64,000 nucleotides of DNA from Arthrobacter sp. ISL-5 (GTDB taxonomy: Bacteria; Actinomycetota; Actinomycetes; Actinomycetales; Micrococcaceae): the NCBI RefSeq assembly GCF_018613835.1, contig NZ_JAGGPM010000028.1, forward strand, positions 62,001 through 126,000, written 5' to 3'. The notes beneath the pieces are model-generated. The model saw nothing but the letters and a program-made list of their open reading frames with translations. It had not been told where the DNA came from and did no database searches. Position numbers and translations under genes: made by a program. Of the stretch, positions 44,953-52,687 are shown piece after piece (the first letter of the stretch is position 1; each line of letters begins with the position of its first letter).

Positions 44953-45010
44953 CCCGCATTAAATAACTCTGGCACCCGCCGCGGCGGGTGCCAGAGTTAT
45001 TTAATGCGGG
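44953..45010. terminator. Very long perfect hairpin terminator between hemL and metQ
   Basis: Left arm 44953-44980 and right arm 44983-45010 are perfectly complementary over 28 bp with a 2-nt centre, the longest perfect stem in the window. The stem has AT-rich flanks (TTAAATAA) next to a GC core and separates two convergent operons, so it should work in both directions. Confidence 0.9.
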
Positions 45011-45026
45011 AGTTGCGCTGCCCGGC

Positions 45027-45869
45027 CTAGAAGGCGGGCGTCACGTCGCCGTTGGGCCATTCCTTCTCGATGAAGGCCTTGACCTCGGGGGAGTGGAGGA
45101 GTTCGTCAAGCTTCTTGATGCGGGGGTCGTCCTTGGACTCCGTGCGCCATGCCAGGAAGTTGGCGTACGGGTTGTTGTCCGTGGACTCCACTGCCAGTGC
45201 ATTGTCGGTGCTGAGGCCGGCCTTGAGGATGAAGTTTCCGTTGATCAGGGCCAGGTCCACGGAGGGATCCTTCAGGTCGTTGATCAGCAGCTCAGGCTGG
45301 TTTTCCGAGAACTTGAGCTTCTTGGGGTTCTGCGCGTCGGTCAGTGCGATCACGGAGCTGTCGTCCTTGATGTCCTTGACCAGACCCGCCTTTTCCAGGA
45401 CCTTGAGCGCGCGGACCTGGTTGGAGGGGTCGTTGGTGATGGCAACCTTGGCGCCGTCCTTGATCTCGCTGATGTCCTTGACCTTCTCCGAGAAGGCCGC
45501 GTACGGCTCGATGTGGACGCCGGCGCCGTGGCCGAAGTCGTAGCCCTTGGTCTTGACCTGATCATCGAACCACGGCTGGTGCTGGTAGTAGTTGGTGTCC
45601 AGCGAGCCGTCGCTCAGGGCGGTGTTGGGCGTCTGGTAGTCCTCGATCTCCTTGATGTCCAGCTTGAGGCCGGCCTTCGGAGCGAGGTCCTGGTTGATGA
45701 ATTCGAGGATCTTGGCCTGCGGGACCGGGCTGGCGCCGACGCTGAGGGTTGCGGGCTTGGCCGGATCCAGGGTCTGGGTCTCGGAACTGGGCGCGGACGA
45801 ACCGCCGCACGCGGTCAGTGCCAGGGCGGTGACAATGCCGGTGGCGAGGAGGGTGAGTGATTTACGCAT
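45027..45869 (-). CDS. metQ: Methionine-binding lipoprotein of ABC importer
   Basis: A 280-residue NlpA-family solute-binding lipoprotein. The signal peptide ends in the lipobox ALTACGG with Cys21 as lipid attachment site. Motifs include LSVGASPVPQAKILEFINQD and later FGHGAGVHIEPYAAFSEKVK, VAITNDPSNQVRALKVLEKA and LINGNFILKAGLSTDNALA, typical of MetQ. It binds D/L-methionine (or its oxide) and delivers it to MetNI. It is the last gene of the metN-metI-metQ unit, 144 bp downstream of metI. Confidence 0.92.
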   Translation of the reverse strand: MRKSLTLLATGIVTALALTACGGSSAPSSETQTLDPAKPATLSVGASPVPQAKILEFINQDLAPKAGLKLDIKEIEDYQTPNTALSDGSLDTNYYQHQPWFDDQVKTKGYDFGHGAGVHIEPYAAFSEKVKDISEIKDGAKVAITNDPSNQVRALKVLEKAGLVKDIKDDSSVIALTDAQNPKKLKFSENQPELLINDLKDPSVDLALINGNFILKAGLSTDNALAVESTDNNPYANFLAWRTESKDDPRIKKLDELLHSPEVKAFIEKEWPNGDVTPAF

Positions 45870-46013
45870 CGGATGCGTTCCTTTCGAAATAGCCTGGATC
45901 CCGACGGCGTGGCCGGGGAGATCCGGTTCAGATGCAGTGAGCGGCTACTCGCTGCGTGAAGACTTGGCGGTGGTCCGTCTGGCGGTGGACCGTCGCTTAG
46001 CTGTGGTCCTCGC

Positions 46014-46685
46014 TTAGCGGTGGTCGAGGCTCCGGGAGATCCACTCACCCGTGAGCTGGATGACCTGGACCAGGACGATGATCAGCACGATCGTGACGAT
46101 CATGACGGTGACGTCGAAGCGCTGGAAGCCATAGTTGTAGGCAAGTTTTCCCAGCCCGCCGCCGCCGACGAGGCCGGCCATGGCGCTGTAGCCCACGAGG
46201 GTCACCACGGTGGTGGTTGCGGCAGCCACGAGTGCGGGCAGCGATTCAGGCAGCATGACCTTGTTGATGACCTGCATCCTCGTGGAGCCCATGACCTGTG
46301 CGGCGTCGATCTTGCCGTGGTGGACATCGCGGAGACAGGCCTCAACGAGGCGGGCAAAAAACGGAATGGTTCCGATCGAGAGCGAGACCGAGGCTGCCAC
46401 CGGGCCGAGGCTCGTGCCCACCAGGAGCCGGGCAAGGGGGATCAGGGCCACCATCAGGATCGCGAAGGGGATGGACCGCGTGATGTTGACCACGATGTCG
46501 CTGACAATCCTGTTGACCACGGGCATGGGACGGAGTCCGCCCGGGGCAGTGGCGTGCAGGAAGACGCCCAGCGGCAGTCCGACCAGGACGGTGAAGAACG
46601 CTGAGATCCCCACCATCTGCAGGGTTTCGACGATCGCCTCAGGGAGGGCCTTGGCGAGGACAGGGTTGCTGAAGATTTCGTTCAC
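46014..46685 (-). CDS. metI: Methionine ABC transporter permease
   Basis: A 223-residue inner-membrane permease with five membrane segments (for example ETLQMVGISAFFTVLVGLPL and IPFAILMVALIPLARLLVG). The cytoplasmic coupling loop reads DAAQVMGSTRMQVINKVMLP, the EAA-type loop that contacts the MetN ATPase. The start is a GTG overlapping the metN stop (GTGA), so translation is coupled. The MetI family forms a homodimer in the membrane, consistent with only one permease gene in the unit. Confidence 0.92.
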   Translation of the reverse strand: MNEIFSNPVLAKALPEAIVETLQMVGISAFFTVLVGLPLGVFLHATAPGGLRPMPVVNRIVSDIVVNITRSIPFAILMVALIPLARLLVGTSLGPVAASVSLSIGTIPFFARLVEACLRDVHHGKIDAAQVMGSTRMQVINKVMLPESLPALVAAATTTVVTLVGYSAMAGLVGGGGLGKLAYNYGFQRFDVTVMIVTIVLIIVLVQVIQLTGEWISRSLDHR

Positions 46686-47752
46686 TTGAGGTCTCCCGTC
46701 TCGGCGGCGAAGCCAGGCGTTTCGGGTGCGAAATCCGCCGGGTCGGACGGAACGACGGCGGTGTCCACCACTTTCGCGCTGATCCCGCGGTCGCGGAGGT
46801 ACCCCACGACGGAGTCATAATCGACGTTTTCGGCCAGCTGGACACGCAGGTGTCCGAACTGCTGCCCGGCCAGCGTTTCCACGCTTCCCGCGAGGACATT
46901 CAGATCGATGTCAAAGTGCCGCGCGACGCTGGTGAGAACAGGTTCTTTGGCGCTTTCGCCGGAGAACAGGATCTCGAGCACGGGGCCGGCCTGGAGGGCA
47001 CCCTTGATCGGTTCAGAAGCCGGCAGCGGAAGGAGCGCCCGGGCCAGCTTGCTGTCCAGTTCGGCCGCCACATCCGCCAGCTCGCCGGCTTCGACGACCC
47101 GGCCCCTGGCCAGGAGCGACACCGAGCCGCAGACGCGCTTAACTACGTGCATCTCGTGCGTGATGATAAGCACGGTGAGCTGAAGGCGCCGGGTCAGGTC
47201 CTGGATCAGGTCCAGGATTTCATCGGTGGTGGCCGGGTCCAGGGCGGACGTCGGCTCGTCGCACAGCAGCACGTCGGGATCAGACGCCAGGGCACGGGCG
47301 ATGCCCACTCGTTGGCGCTGGCCTCCTGAGAGCTGTGACGGGTAGGCGTTCTCGAAGCCCTCGAGCCCCACGAGCTTGAGCAGCTCGGCTACCTTTGCGC
47401 GGGTCTTGTCCTTGGGGGTCTTCACCAGCTCCAGCGGATGGGCCACATTGCCTGCCGCGGTGCGGGAATCCATCAGGTTCGCGTGCTGGAAGACCATGCC
47501 GATCCGGCGTCGCGCCGCACGGATTTCTGAGTCTCGCACCGAGCTGAGTTCGGTGCCGTCGATGTTGACCGAACCGGACGTGGGGCGGTCCAGCAGAGTC
47601 AGGCACCGTACCAGCGTGGACTTCCCTGCTCCCGAATGGCCGATGATGCCGTGGATGGAGCCTTTGGGGACCGAAAGGGTTACCCCGTCAAGGGCCACCA
47701 CTTCCTTTTTCCCCTGACGGTAGACCTTGCGCAGGTCGGTAACTGTGATCAT
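46682..47752 (-). CDS. metN: Methionine ABC transporter ATP-binding protein
   Basis: A 356-residue ATPase that powers methionine import. Walker A is GHSGAGKST, the signature motif is LSGGQRQRVGIARALASDPD, and Walker B is [13 protein letters not shown]. The C-terminal ~90 residues form the NIL regulatory domain (RHFDIDLNVLAGSVETLAGQ), where bound methionine inhibits transport. It starts at an ATG (47750-47752). I looked for a SAM riboswitch in the upstream ~75 bp and see none, so regulation is probably by a protein. Confidence 0.93.
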   Translation of the reverse strand: MITVTDLRKVYRQGKKEVVALDGVTLSVPKGSIHGIIGHSGAGKSTLVRCLTLLDRPTSGSVNIDGTELSSVRDSEIRAARRRIGMVFQHANLMDSRTAAGNVAHPLELVKTPKDKTRAKVAELLKLVGLEGFENAYPSQLSGGQRQRVGIARALASDPDVLLCDEPTSALDPATTDEILDLIQDLTRRLQLTVLIITHEMHVVKRVCGSVSLLARGRVVEAGELADVAAELDSKLARALLPLPASEPIKGALQAGPVLEILFSGESAKEPVLTSVARHFDIDLNVLAGSVETLAGQQFGHLRVQLAENVDYDSVVGYLRDRGISAKVVDTAVVPSDPADFAPETPGFAAETGDLK

Positions 47753-48060
47753 TTATCCTCAGGCGGTAGGACTTGGGCAGGGCATAGCACAAGCGCGCTT
47801 CTGAACTAAATTATGTCAGCGCCGGGAATCAGCCTCCACTTCCGAAGATTGTTCGGCACTGGACTCCTTGCGCCGCACCATCAACGGAGCGGCCGGTACT
47901 GCGGCGCGGTGATGGGCGGCCTGCGGCCCGCTTCCTGAATTGCTGCCGGGCCGTGAGACTCCTGGGGCTTGGACCGGAGGTTGTGATCTTTGTCCCACGG
48001 CGGGCGTGCCAAAGGCCTCGTTGCGCCCGCCTACCGATTCCTGCCCCGCTAAAACCGGCC
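47753..48060 (-). other. 308-bp gap between metN and the exonuclease gene
   Basis: No supported gene. Read leftward it holds the metN leader with an AT-rich block (CATAATTTAG near 47807-47816) that could belong to a promoter. A 60-codon minus-strand ORF (47816-47998) is too weakly supported to annotate. No riboswitch, tRNA or clear hairpin is visible. Confidence 0.5.
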
Positions 48061-48771
48061 CTAGAAATCGCCCCTGCTGGCGTCCTCCGGCGGCAGCACG
48101 GGCCAGTCACCCTCGATGACGGCGGCGGGTTTGGTCTTGCGGAGGTACTGCTGGAAGTCGGCCGCCTGGCTGACGGCCCAGTCCACCTGGAGCTGGTGCA
48201 GTTGGCTGGCCGGCAGCCTGAGTTTGGGGAACTTGCCCGCCATGGCATCGAGCATGCGCAGGGTGGCCAGGGCGTCGGCGGCCGAGGTGTGGGCGTTCTC
48301 GAGGTCCACGCCGTACTCTTCGCAGAGCGCCGTCAGGGTCCGCTTTCCCTTGCGGTAGCGGTCCACCTGCTTGTTCATGATGTAGGGATCCAGCACCGGA
48401 AACCGGCTCAGCTGCGGTACCCCGTAGCGGGCGGACTCGGCGGCCAGCACGGTGAAGTCGTAGCTGGCGTTGAACGCGATGACCGGGACGCCGTCGTCGA
48501 AAAGCTCCTGCAGCACGGCCGCGAGTTCCCTGGTGACCTCCGCCGCCGGCCTGCCGTGGCTTCGCGCATGCTCCGTGGTGACCCCGTGGACGTCGCTGGC
48601 CTCCGCCGGAATCTCAATGCCCGGGTCTGCCAGCCACTCGTGCTCCCGGATGACGTTTCCTGAGGCGTCCACCAGGGTCACTGATGCCGTGACGATCCTC
48701 GCGGCGCGGGAGTTGCGTCCGGTGGTTTCGAGGTCGAAGGCGGCGCGGGGGAGGGTGTTCCAAGTGCTCAT
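48061..48771 (-). CDS. DnaQ-type (DEDDh) 3'-5' exonuclease
   Basis: A 236-residue exonuclease of the DnaQ/epsilon-like superfamily. ExoI is AAFDLETTGRNSRAARIVTA (Asp and Glu metal ligands), ExoII lies in VIAFNASYDFTVLAAES (Asp), and ExoIII is AHTSAADALATLRMLDAMAG (His and Asp), so all four acidic residues plus the His of the DEDDh class are present. A C-terminal segment after the nuclease core (LHQLQVDWAVSQAADFQQYL, LRKTKPAAVIEGDWPVLPPE) matches the tail seen in actinobacterial homologues. It probably trims 3' ends of DNA or RNA in repair. It is divergent from the alkyltransferase-like gene. Confidence 0.9.
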   Translation of the reverse strand: MSTWNTLPRAAFDLETTGRNSRAARIVTASVTLVDASGNVIREHEWLADPGIEIPAEASDVHGVTTEHARSHGRPAAEVTRELAAVLQELFDDGVPVIAFNASYDFTVLAAESARYGVPQLSRFPVLDPYIMNKQVDRYRKGKRTLTALCEEYGVDLENAHTSAADALATLRMLDAMAGKFPKLRLPASQLHQLQVDWAVSQAADFQQYLRKTKPAAVIEGDWPVLPPEDASRGDF

Positions 48772-48881
48772 GCTTCAACGCTACCCGGTGGCACCGACAG
48801 TTTTGGCGCACGTCCCGGGCCTGTCGGCAAGTCCGCTGTGCAGGGTCCGGAGTGCGGTCTGCCAGCCGATAGTCTGGGACC

Positions 48882-49298
48882 ATGCGGACGGAGTATGTGG
48901 AGGCGGTGCTGGCTGTCGTTGAGCTCATCCCCCCAGGTTCGGCGGTGGCTTACGGGGATGTCGCCGAACTGCTCGGATCCGGCGGTCCGCGCCAGGTGGG
49001 CTCCGTCATGAGCCACTACGGCAGCGCGGTCCCGTGGTGGCGGGTGCTCAGGGCCAGCGGGCTGGCGCCGGAGGGACTGAAAGCGGAGGCCCTGCAGTTC
49101 TACCTGCGGGAGGGAACGCCGCTGCGCGGCGATTTCCTCAGGTTCGCACGGACGGGCGACGGCCGCTGGCGGGTTGACCTGGCGGCGGCGCGATGGGCGC
49201 CCTCCGACGCGGACTTCGCAGCCCTGGACGCCATTGCTGAGCGGCTGGAAGCGTCGCTGCGTAAATTGTCTGTGCCGGATGATGGAATGTCTGAGTGA
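48882..49298 (+). CDS. Alkyltransferase-like protein (ATL), MGMT fold with Trp in place of catalytic Cys
   Basis: A 138-residue protein of the O6-alkylguanine-DNA alkyltransferase DNA-binding domain. The helix-turn-helix and arginine-finger region is VAYGDVAELLGSGGPRQVGS, and the site of the catalytic PCHR motif reads VPWWRVLRASG: the Cys is replaced by Trp. ATL proteins bind and flip O6-alkylguanine without repairing it and hand the lesion to nucleotide excision repair, so the Cys loss defines the class. The start is ATG at 48882. The stop overlaps the start of adnA (GTGA), coupling lesion recognition and end-resection genes. Confidence 0.9.
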   Translation: MRTEYVEAVLAVVELIPPGSAVAYGDVAELLGSGGPRQVGSVMSHYGSAVPWWRVLRASGLAPEGLKAEALQFYLREGTPLRGDFLRFARTGDGRWRVDLAAARWAPSDADFAALDAIAERLEASLRKLSVPDDGMSE

Positions 49299-52200
49299 CC
49301 GCAACAATCACCCAGTCCGAAACCTTCTCCGAAGCGACGGGGCGCCGGGATCAGTCCGCCGGTGTCCCTGTGTCACCCGGGTCTGGTCTTCGGCTTCTGC
49401 CGCCGCGCCAGGTTCACAATGCCGTGCCGGTACTGTCCGCGGACCAGCTCGCCGCCGTCGAGGTTCCGCGGGGGGCAGGTCCTGTGCTCGTGCCCGGCGC
49501 GCCGGGCACCGGCAAGTCGACCGTCCTCATAGAGGCGGCCGTCCGCAGGGTCGAAGCGCACTCGGTTGATCCCGAACGGATCCTCATTCTCGCGCCCGGC
49601 AGGCTGGCCGCGGACACCCTGCGCGACCGGTTCACGGCACGGCTAAACCGGAGCCTGAGCACCACGCCGGCCCGTACCTGGGCGTCCTATGCCTTCGACC
49701 TGATCAGGCGCGCCAAGGCGGAAGGAATCCTGCCGTTGCCGCGGGCGCCCCGCCTCCTCTCCGGTCCCGAACAGGACCTCATCATCAAGGAGCTGTTGGA
49801 CGGTCACACCCTGCCAGGCTTGGGGCTGCCGTGGCCGGCCGATCTCGACGCCGCGTTGCCCACCCGCGGCTTCCGGCAGGAGGTCCGGCAGCTTTTTGAC
49901 CGGATCATCGAATCCGGCCGGACCGCCGCGGACCTTGCAGACCTCGGGCACGAGTGCGGCCGCCCCGACTGGATCGCCGCGGCCGCCCTGTACGCCGAAT
50001 ACCGCGACGTCCTCGATCTGCGCATGCCCGAGGCTTTCGATCCCGCCGGGATCATCACCGCTGCGCGGCAGCTTTTCCAGGATTCGCCGGACTTCCTGGC
50101 CGCGGAACGCGACCGCCTCCAGCTGATCCTTGTTGATGACATCCACGAGGCCAACCCTGCGGTCTTTGAGCTGCTGGCCGATGTCGCCGCAGGCAAGGAC
50201 GTCTTCGTGGCCTCTTCCCCGGACACGGTGGTCCAGGGCTTCAGGGGCGCCCGCCCGGACCTCGTCGCCGAGCTTCCCCGGCTGCTGGGAGGGGACGGCC
50301 AGGACGTTCTTGAGAGGCCGCTGCGGCATGCCCACAGGCATCGGCCTGCCGTCGCACAGGCCTGGCGTGGCGTTGCGGACCGGATCTCCCTGCGAGCCGG
50401 CGGGAAACTCGCCCGCCGGCTCGAGCAGTATCCCGCTGAACACGCTCCCGACGAACATGCTCACCGCCCGTCCTCCACCGGGGACACAGGCGCCCGTCCC
50501 GCAGGTAACCCCGGCGGAACCGTCGAGGCACACCTGCTGCCGTCGGCTGTCCATGAGTTGCGGTACGTCGCCCAGCGGATCCTTGAAGCCCAGGTAAATG
50601 ACGGCCGCGAACTGGCGGACATGGCGGTGATCGTCCGGAACGGCGGCCAGCTGAGCCAGCTGCAACGCTACCTGTCGGGCCAGGGAATTCCTGTGCGTAT
50701 TCCCGTGGCAGAGTCCGCTGTCCGCGACGAGGTAGCCGTCCGTCCGTTGCTTGACGCGTATGCCGTGGTCCTCGATCCGGACGTCCTCACCCCCGAATCC
50801 GCCGTGTCGCTGCTGACGTCCCGGATTGGCGGAGCCACATCCCTTGAACTGCGCAGGTTGCGCCAGTCCCTGCGCCGCGAAGAGATCCTGGGCGGAGGCG
50901 GACGCTCCAGCGATGCACTGCTCGTGGAAGCACTTCTCGAGCCCGGCGCCCTTGGTTCCCTGGGGATCGAAGGCCGGTCAGCGCGCCGCGTCGCCCGGAT
51001 GATCCAGGCCGGCCGGAAAGCCACCACCGAGGCCGGCGCCAACGCCGAGACCGTACTCTGGGCCCTGTGGAACTCGACCGGCCTTGCCGGAAGCTGGACG
51101 GCCGCCGCACTGTCGGGAGGGCTGGTGGGGGCCAGGGCGGACCGTGACCTCGACGCCATGATGGCCCTGTTCCATACCGCCGAGCGCTATGTTGACCAGA
51201 TGCCGGGGTCCGGGCCGGATCAGTTCCTCGAGTACCTGCTCAACCAGGAGCTTCCCATGGACACGCTCGCCGCACGTGCCCAGGTCGACGACGCCGTCGA
51301 ACTCATGACCCCTGCCAGTGCCGCCGGACGGGAGTGGCCCTTCGTCATTGTTGCCGGACTCCAGGAGGGCGTCTGGCCCAACACGCGGCTCCGTGGGGAA
51401 CTGCTGGGGAGCACGCTCTTCGCCGATGCCGTTGAACACGGCGTGGATTACGCACTCCAGCGGGGCCCGCTGAGCCGGCTCAGGGAGATCCGGTATGACG
51501 AACTCCGGAGCTTCTCGACCGCGGTGTCCCGGGCGAAGGAAGTGTTGATTTGCACCGCAGTGGCTTCGGAAGACGAACAGCCGTCCTCATTCCTGGACTA
51601 CGTGGCCCCGCTGATGCCGGACCAGGACGCGAGGGGGTTCACGCCGGTGGAGAGGCCGTTGACACTCAGGGCACTTGTGGCCGAACTGCGCCAGCACGCG
51701 CAACTTGCTGACCGGTCCGCTGCTGAAGCGGACGAGGCTGTCCGTGTCCTGGCCCGCCTGGCAACGGTGGATCCGCCCGTTCCCGGAGCGCACCCGGACA
51801 CCTGGTGGGGGCTGGCCCCGCTGTCCTCCGAAGAACGCGTGGTGCCACCCGGGGGCACTGTCTACGTCTCGCCCTCCAAGGTGGAGTCCGTCCAGAAGTC
51901 GCCCCTGGACTGGTTCATCCAGGCCGCGGGCGGTGAGGCGGCCACCGATTTCGCGAGAAGCCTGGGCACTCTGGTTCACGCGATCGCCCAGGATCTCCCT
52001 GACGCCTCCGGGGCCGAGTACCTCGCCGAACTCGTCAAGCGTTGGCCGTCCCTCGGAATGAAAGACAACTGGGAGGGAAAGTTGGATTTCCGGCGGGCCG
52101 AAACCATGGTGCGCAAACTGGCGCAGTACATCCTTGTCATGCGCAGCGAGGGCAGGCGCCTTATCGGCGTGGAGCAGGACTTCGAAGTGCAGCTGTCCGA

Positions 52201-52687
52201 ATCCGCCGCCGATCCGCTGCCGGAGGGCGCCACGGATGACGCACCCCGTTCCGCCGTTCTGCGGGGCCAGGTGGACCGGCTGGAGATCGACTCCGCCGGA
52301 CGGCTGGTCATCGTCGACCTCAAAACAGGAAAGAGGCAACCGGGCAAGGCTGAGCTGGGCCGGCATCCGCAGCTGGGCGCTTATCAGGCTGCGGTCCTCG
52401 CCGGAGGCTTCAGCGGTTCCCTGGACGTTTCCGGGGACGCACAGCCGGGCGGTGCCGTGCTCGCCCAGCTGGGAACCAGCGCCAAGAGTCCGGGCGTCCA
52501 GCACCAGGATCCCCTTGATCCGGGGGAGAACTGGGCATTGGACATGGTCAAGGAGGCGGCCGACGTGATGTCAGGCCATGAGTTCGAAGCCAGGCACGAT
52601 CCCTCCAAGAGCGGCTTCGGCGGTCACGGCTGCCGTCTGCCGGAGGTATGCCCCCTGTGCGCACGCGGAAAGCAGGTCACCGAATGA
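49295..52687 (+). CDS. adnA: AdnA-like helicase-nuclease subunit (UvrD-like motor, RecB-type nuclease)
   Basis: A 1130-residue subunit of the actinobacterial AdnAB end-resection complex, which processes DNA double-strand breaks. Walker A is GAPGTGKST (residues 68-76). Where an active motor has DExQ, this one reads LILVDDIHEANP (about 278-283), a degenerate Walker B as expected for the regulatory AdnA motor. The C-terminal nuclease has LRGQVDRLEIDSAGRLVIVD then LKTGKR, the Asp...Asp-x-Lys active site of RecB nucleases. Cysteines in CRLPEVCPLCARGK near the end look like part of an Fe-S cluster site. The start is GTG, in overlap with the ATL gene, and the stop overlaps adnB. Confidence 0.88.
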   Translation: MTATITQSETFSEATGRRDQSAGVPVSPGSGLRLLPPRQVHNAVPVLSADQLAAVEVPRGAGPVLVPGAPGTGKSTVLIEAAVRRVEAHSVDPERILILAPGRLAADTLRDRFTARLNRSLSTTPARTWASYAFDLIRRAKAEGILPLPRAPRLLSGPEQDLIIKELLDGHTLPGLGLPWPADLDAALPTRGFRQEVRQLFDRIIESGRTAADLADLGHECGRPDWIAAAALYAEYRDVLDLRMPEAFDPAGIITAARQLFQDSPDFLAAERDRLQLILVDDIHEANPAVFELLADVAAGKDVFVASSPDTVVQGFRGARPDLVAELPRLLGGDGQDVLERPLRHAHRHRPAVAQAWRGVADRISLRAGGKLARRLEQYPAEHAPDEHAHRPSSTGDTGARPAGNPGGTVEAHLLPSAVHELRYVAQRILEAQVNDGRELADMAVIVRNGGQLSQLQRYLSGQGIPVRIPVAESAVRDEVAVRPLLDAYAVVLDPDVLTPESAVSLLTSRIGGATSLELRRLRQSLRREEILGGGGRSSDALLVEALLEPGALGSLGIEGRSARRVARMIQAGRKATTEAGANAETVLWALWNSTGLAGSWTAAALSGGLVGARADRDLDAMMALFHTAERYVDQMPGSGPDQFLEYLLNQELPMDTLAARAQVDDAVELMTPASAAGREWPFVIVAGLQEGVWPNTRLRGELLGSTLFADAVEHGVDYALQRGPLSRLREIRYDELRSFSTAVSRAKEVLICTAVASEDEQPSSFLDYVAPLMPDQDARGFTPVERPLTLRALVAELRQHAQLADRSAAEADEAVRVLARLATVDPPVPGAHPDTWWGLAPLSSEERVVPPGGTVYVSPSKVESVQKSPLDWFIQAAGGEAATDFARSLGTLVHAIAQDLPDASGAEYLAELVKRWPSLGMKDNWEGKLDFRRAETMVRKLAQYILVMRSEGRRLIGVEQDFEVQLSESAADPLPEGATDDAPRSAVLRGQVDRLEIDSAGRLVIVDLKTGKRQPGKAELGRHPQLGAYQAAVLAGGFSGSLDVSGDAQPGGAVLAQLGTSAKSPGVQHQDPLDPGENWALDMVKEAADVMSGHEFEARHDPSKSGFGGHGCRLPEVCPLCARGKQVTE

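Noticed and set aside
47753-47830. SAM riboswitch in front of metN
   Set aside because: No SAM-I or SAM-II core motifs or pairing pattern are visible in the short leader.
47816-47998. 60-codon minus-strand ORF between metN and the exonuclease gene
   Set aside because: The C-terminal part looks mildly protein-like (RRKESSAEQSSEVEADSRR) but there is no ribosome binding site, homologue recognition or codon evidence strong enough to call a gene.
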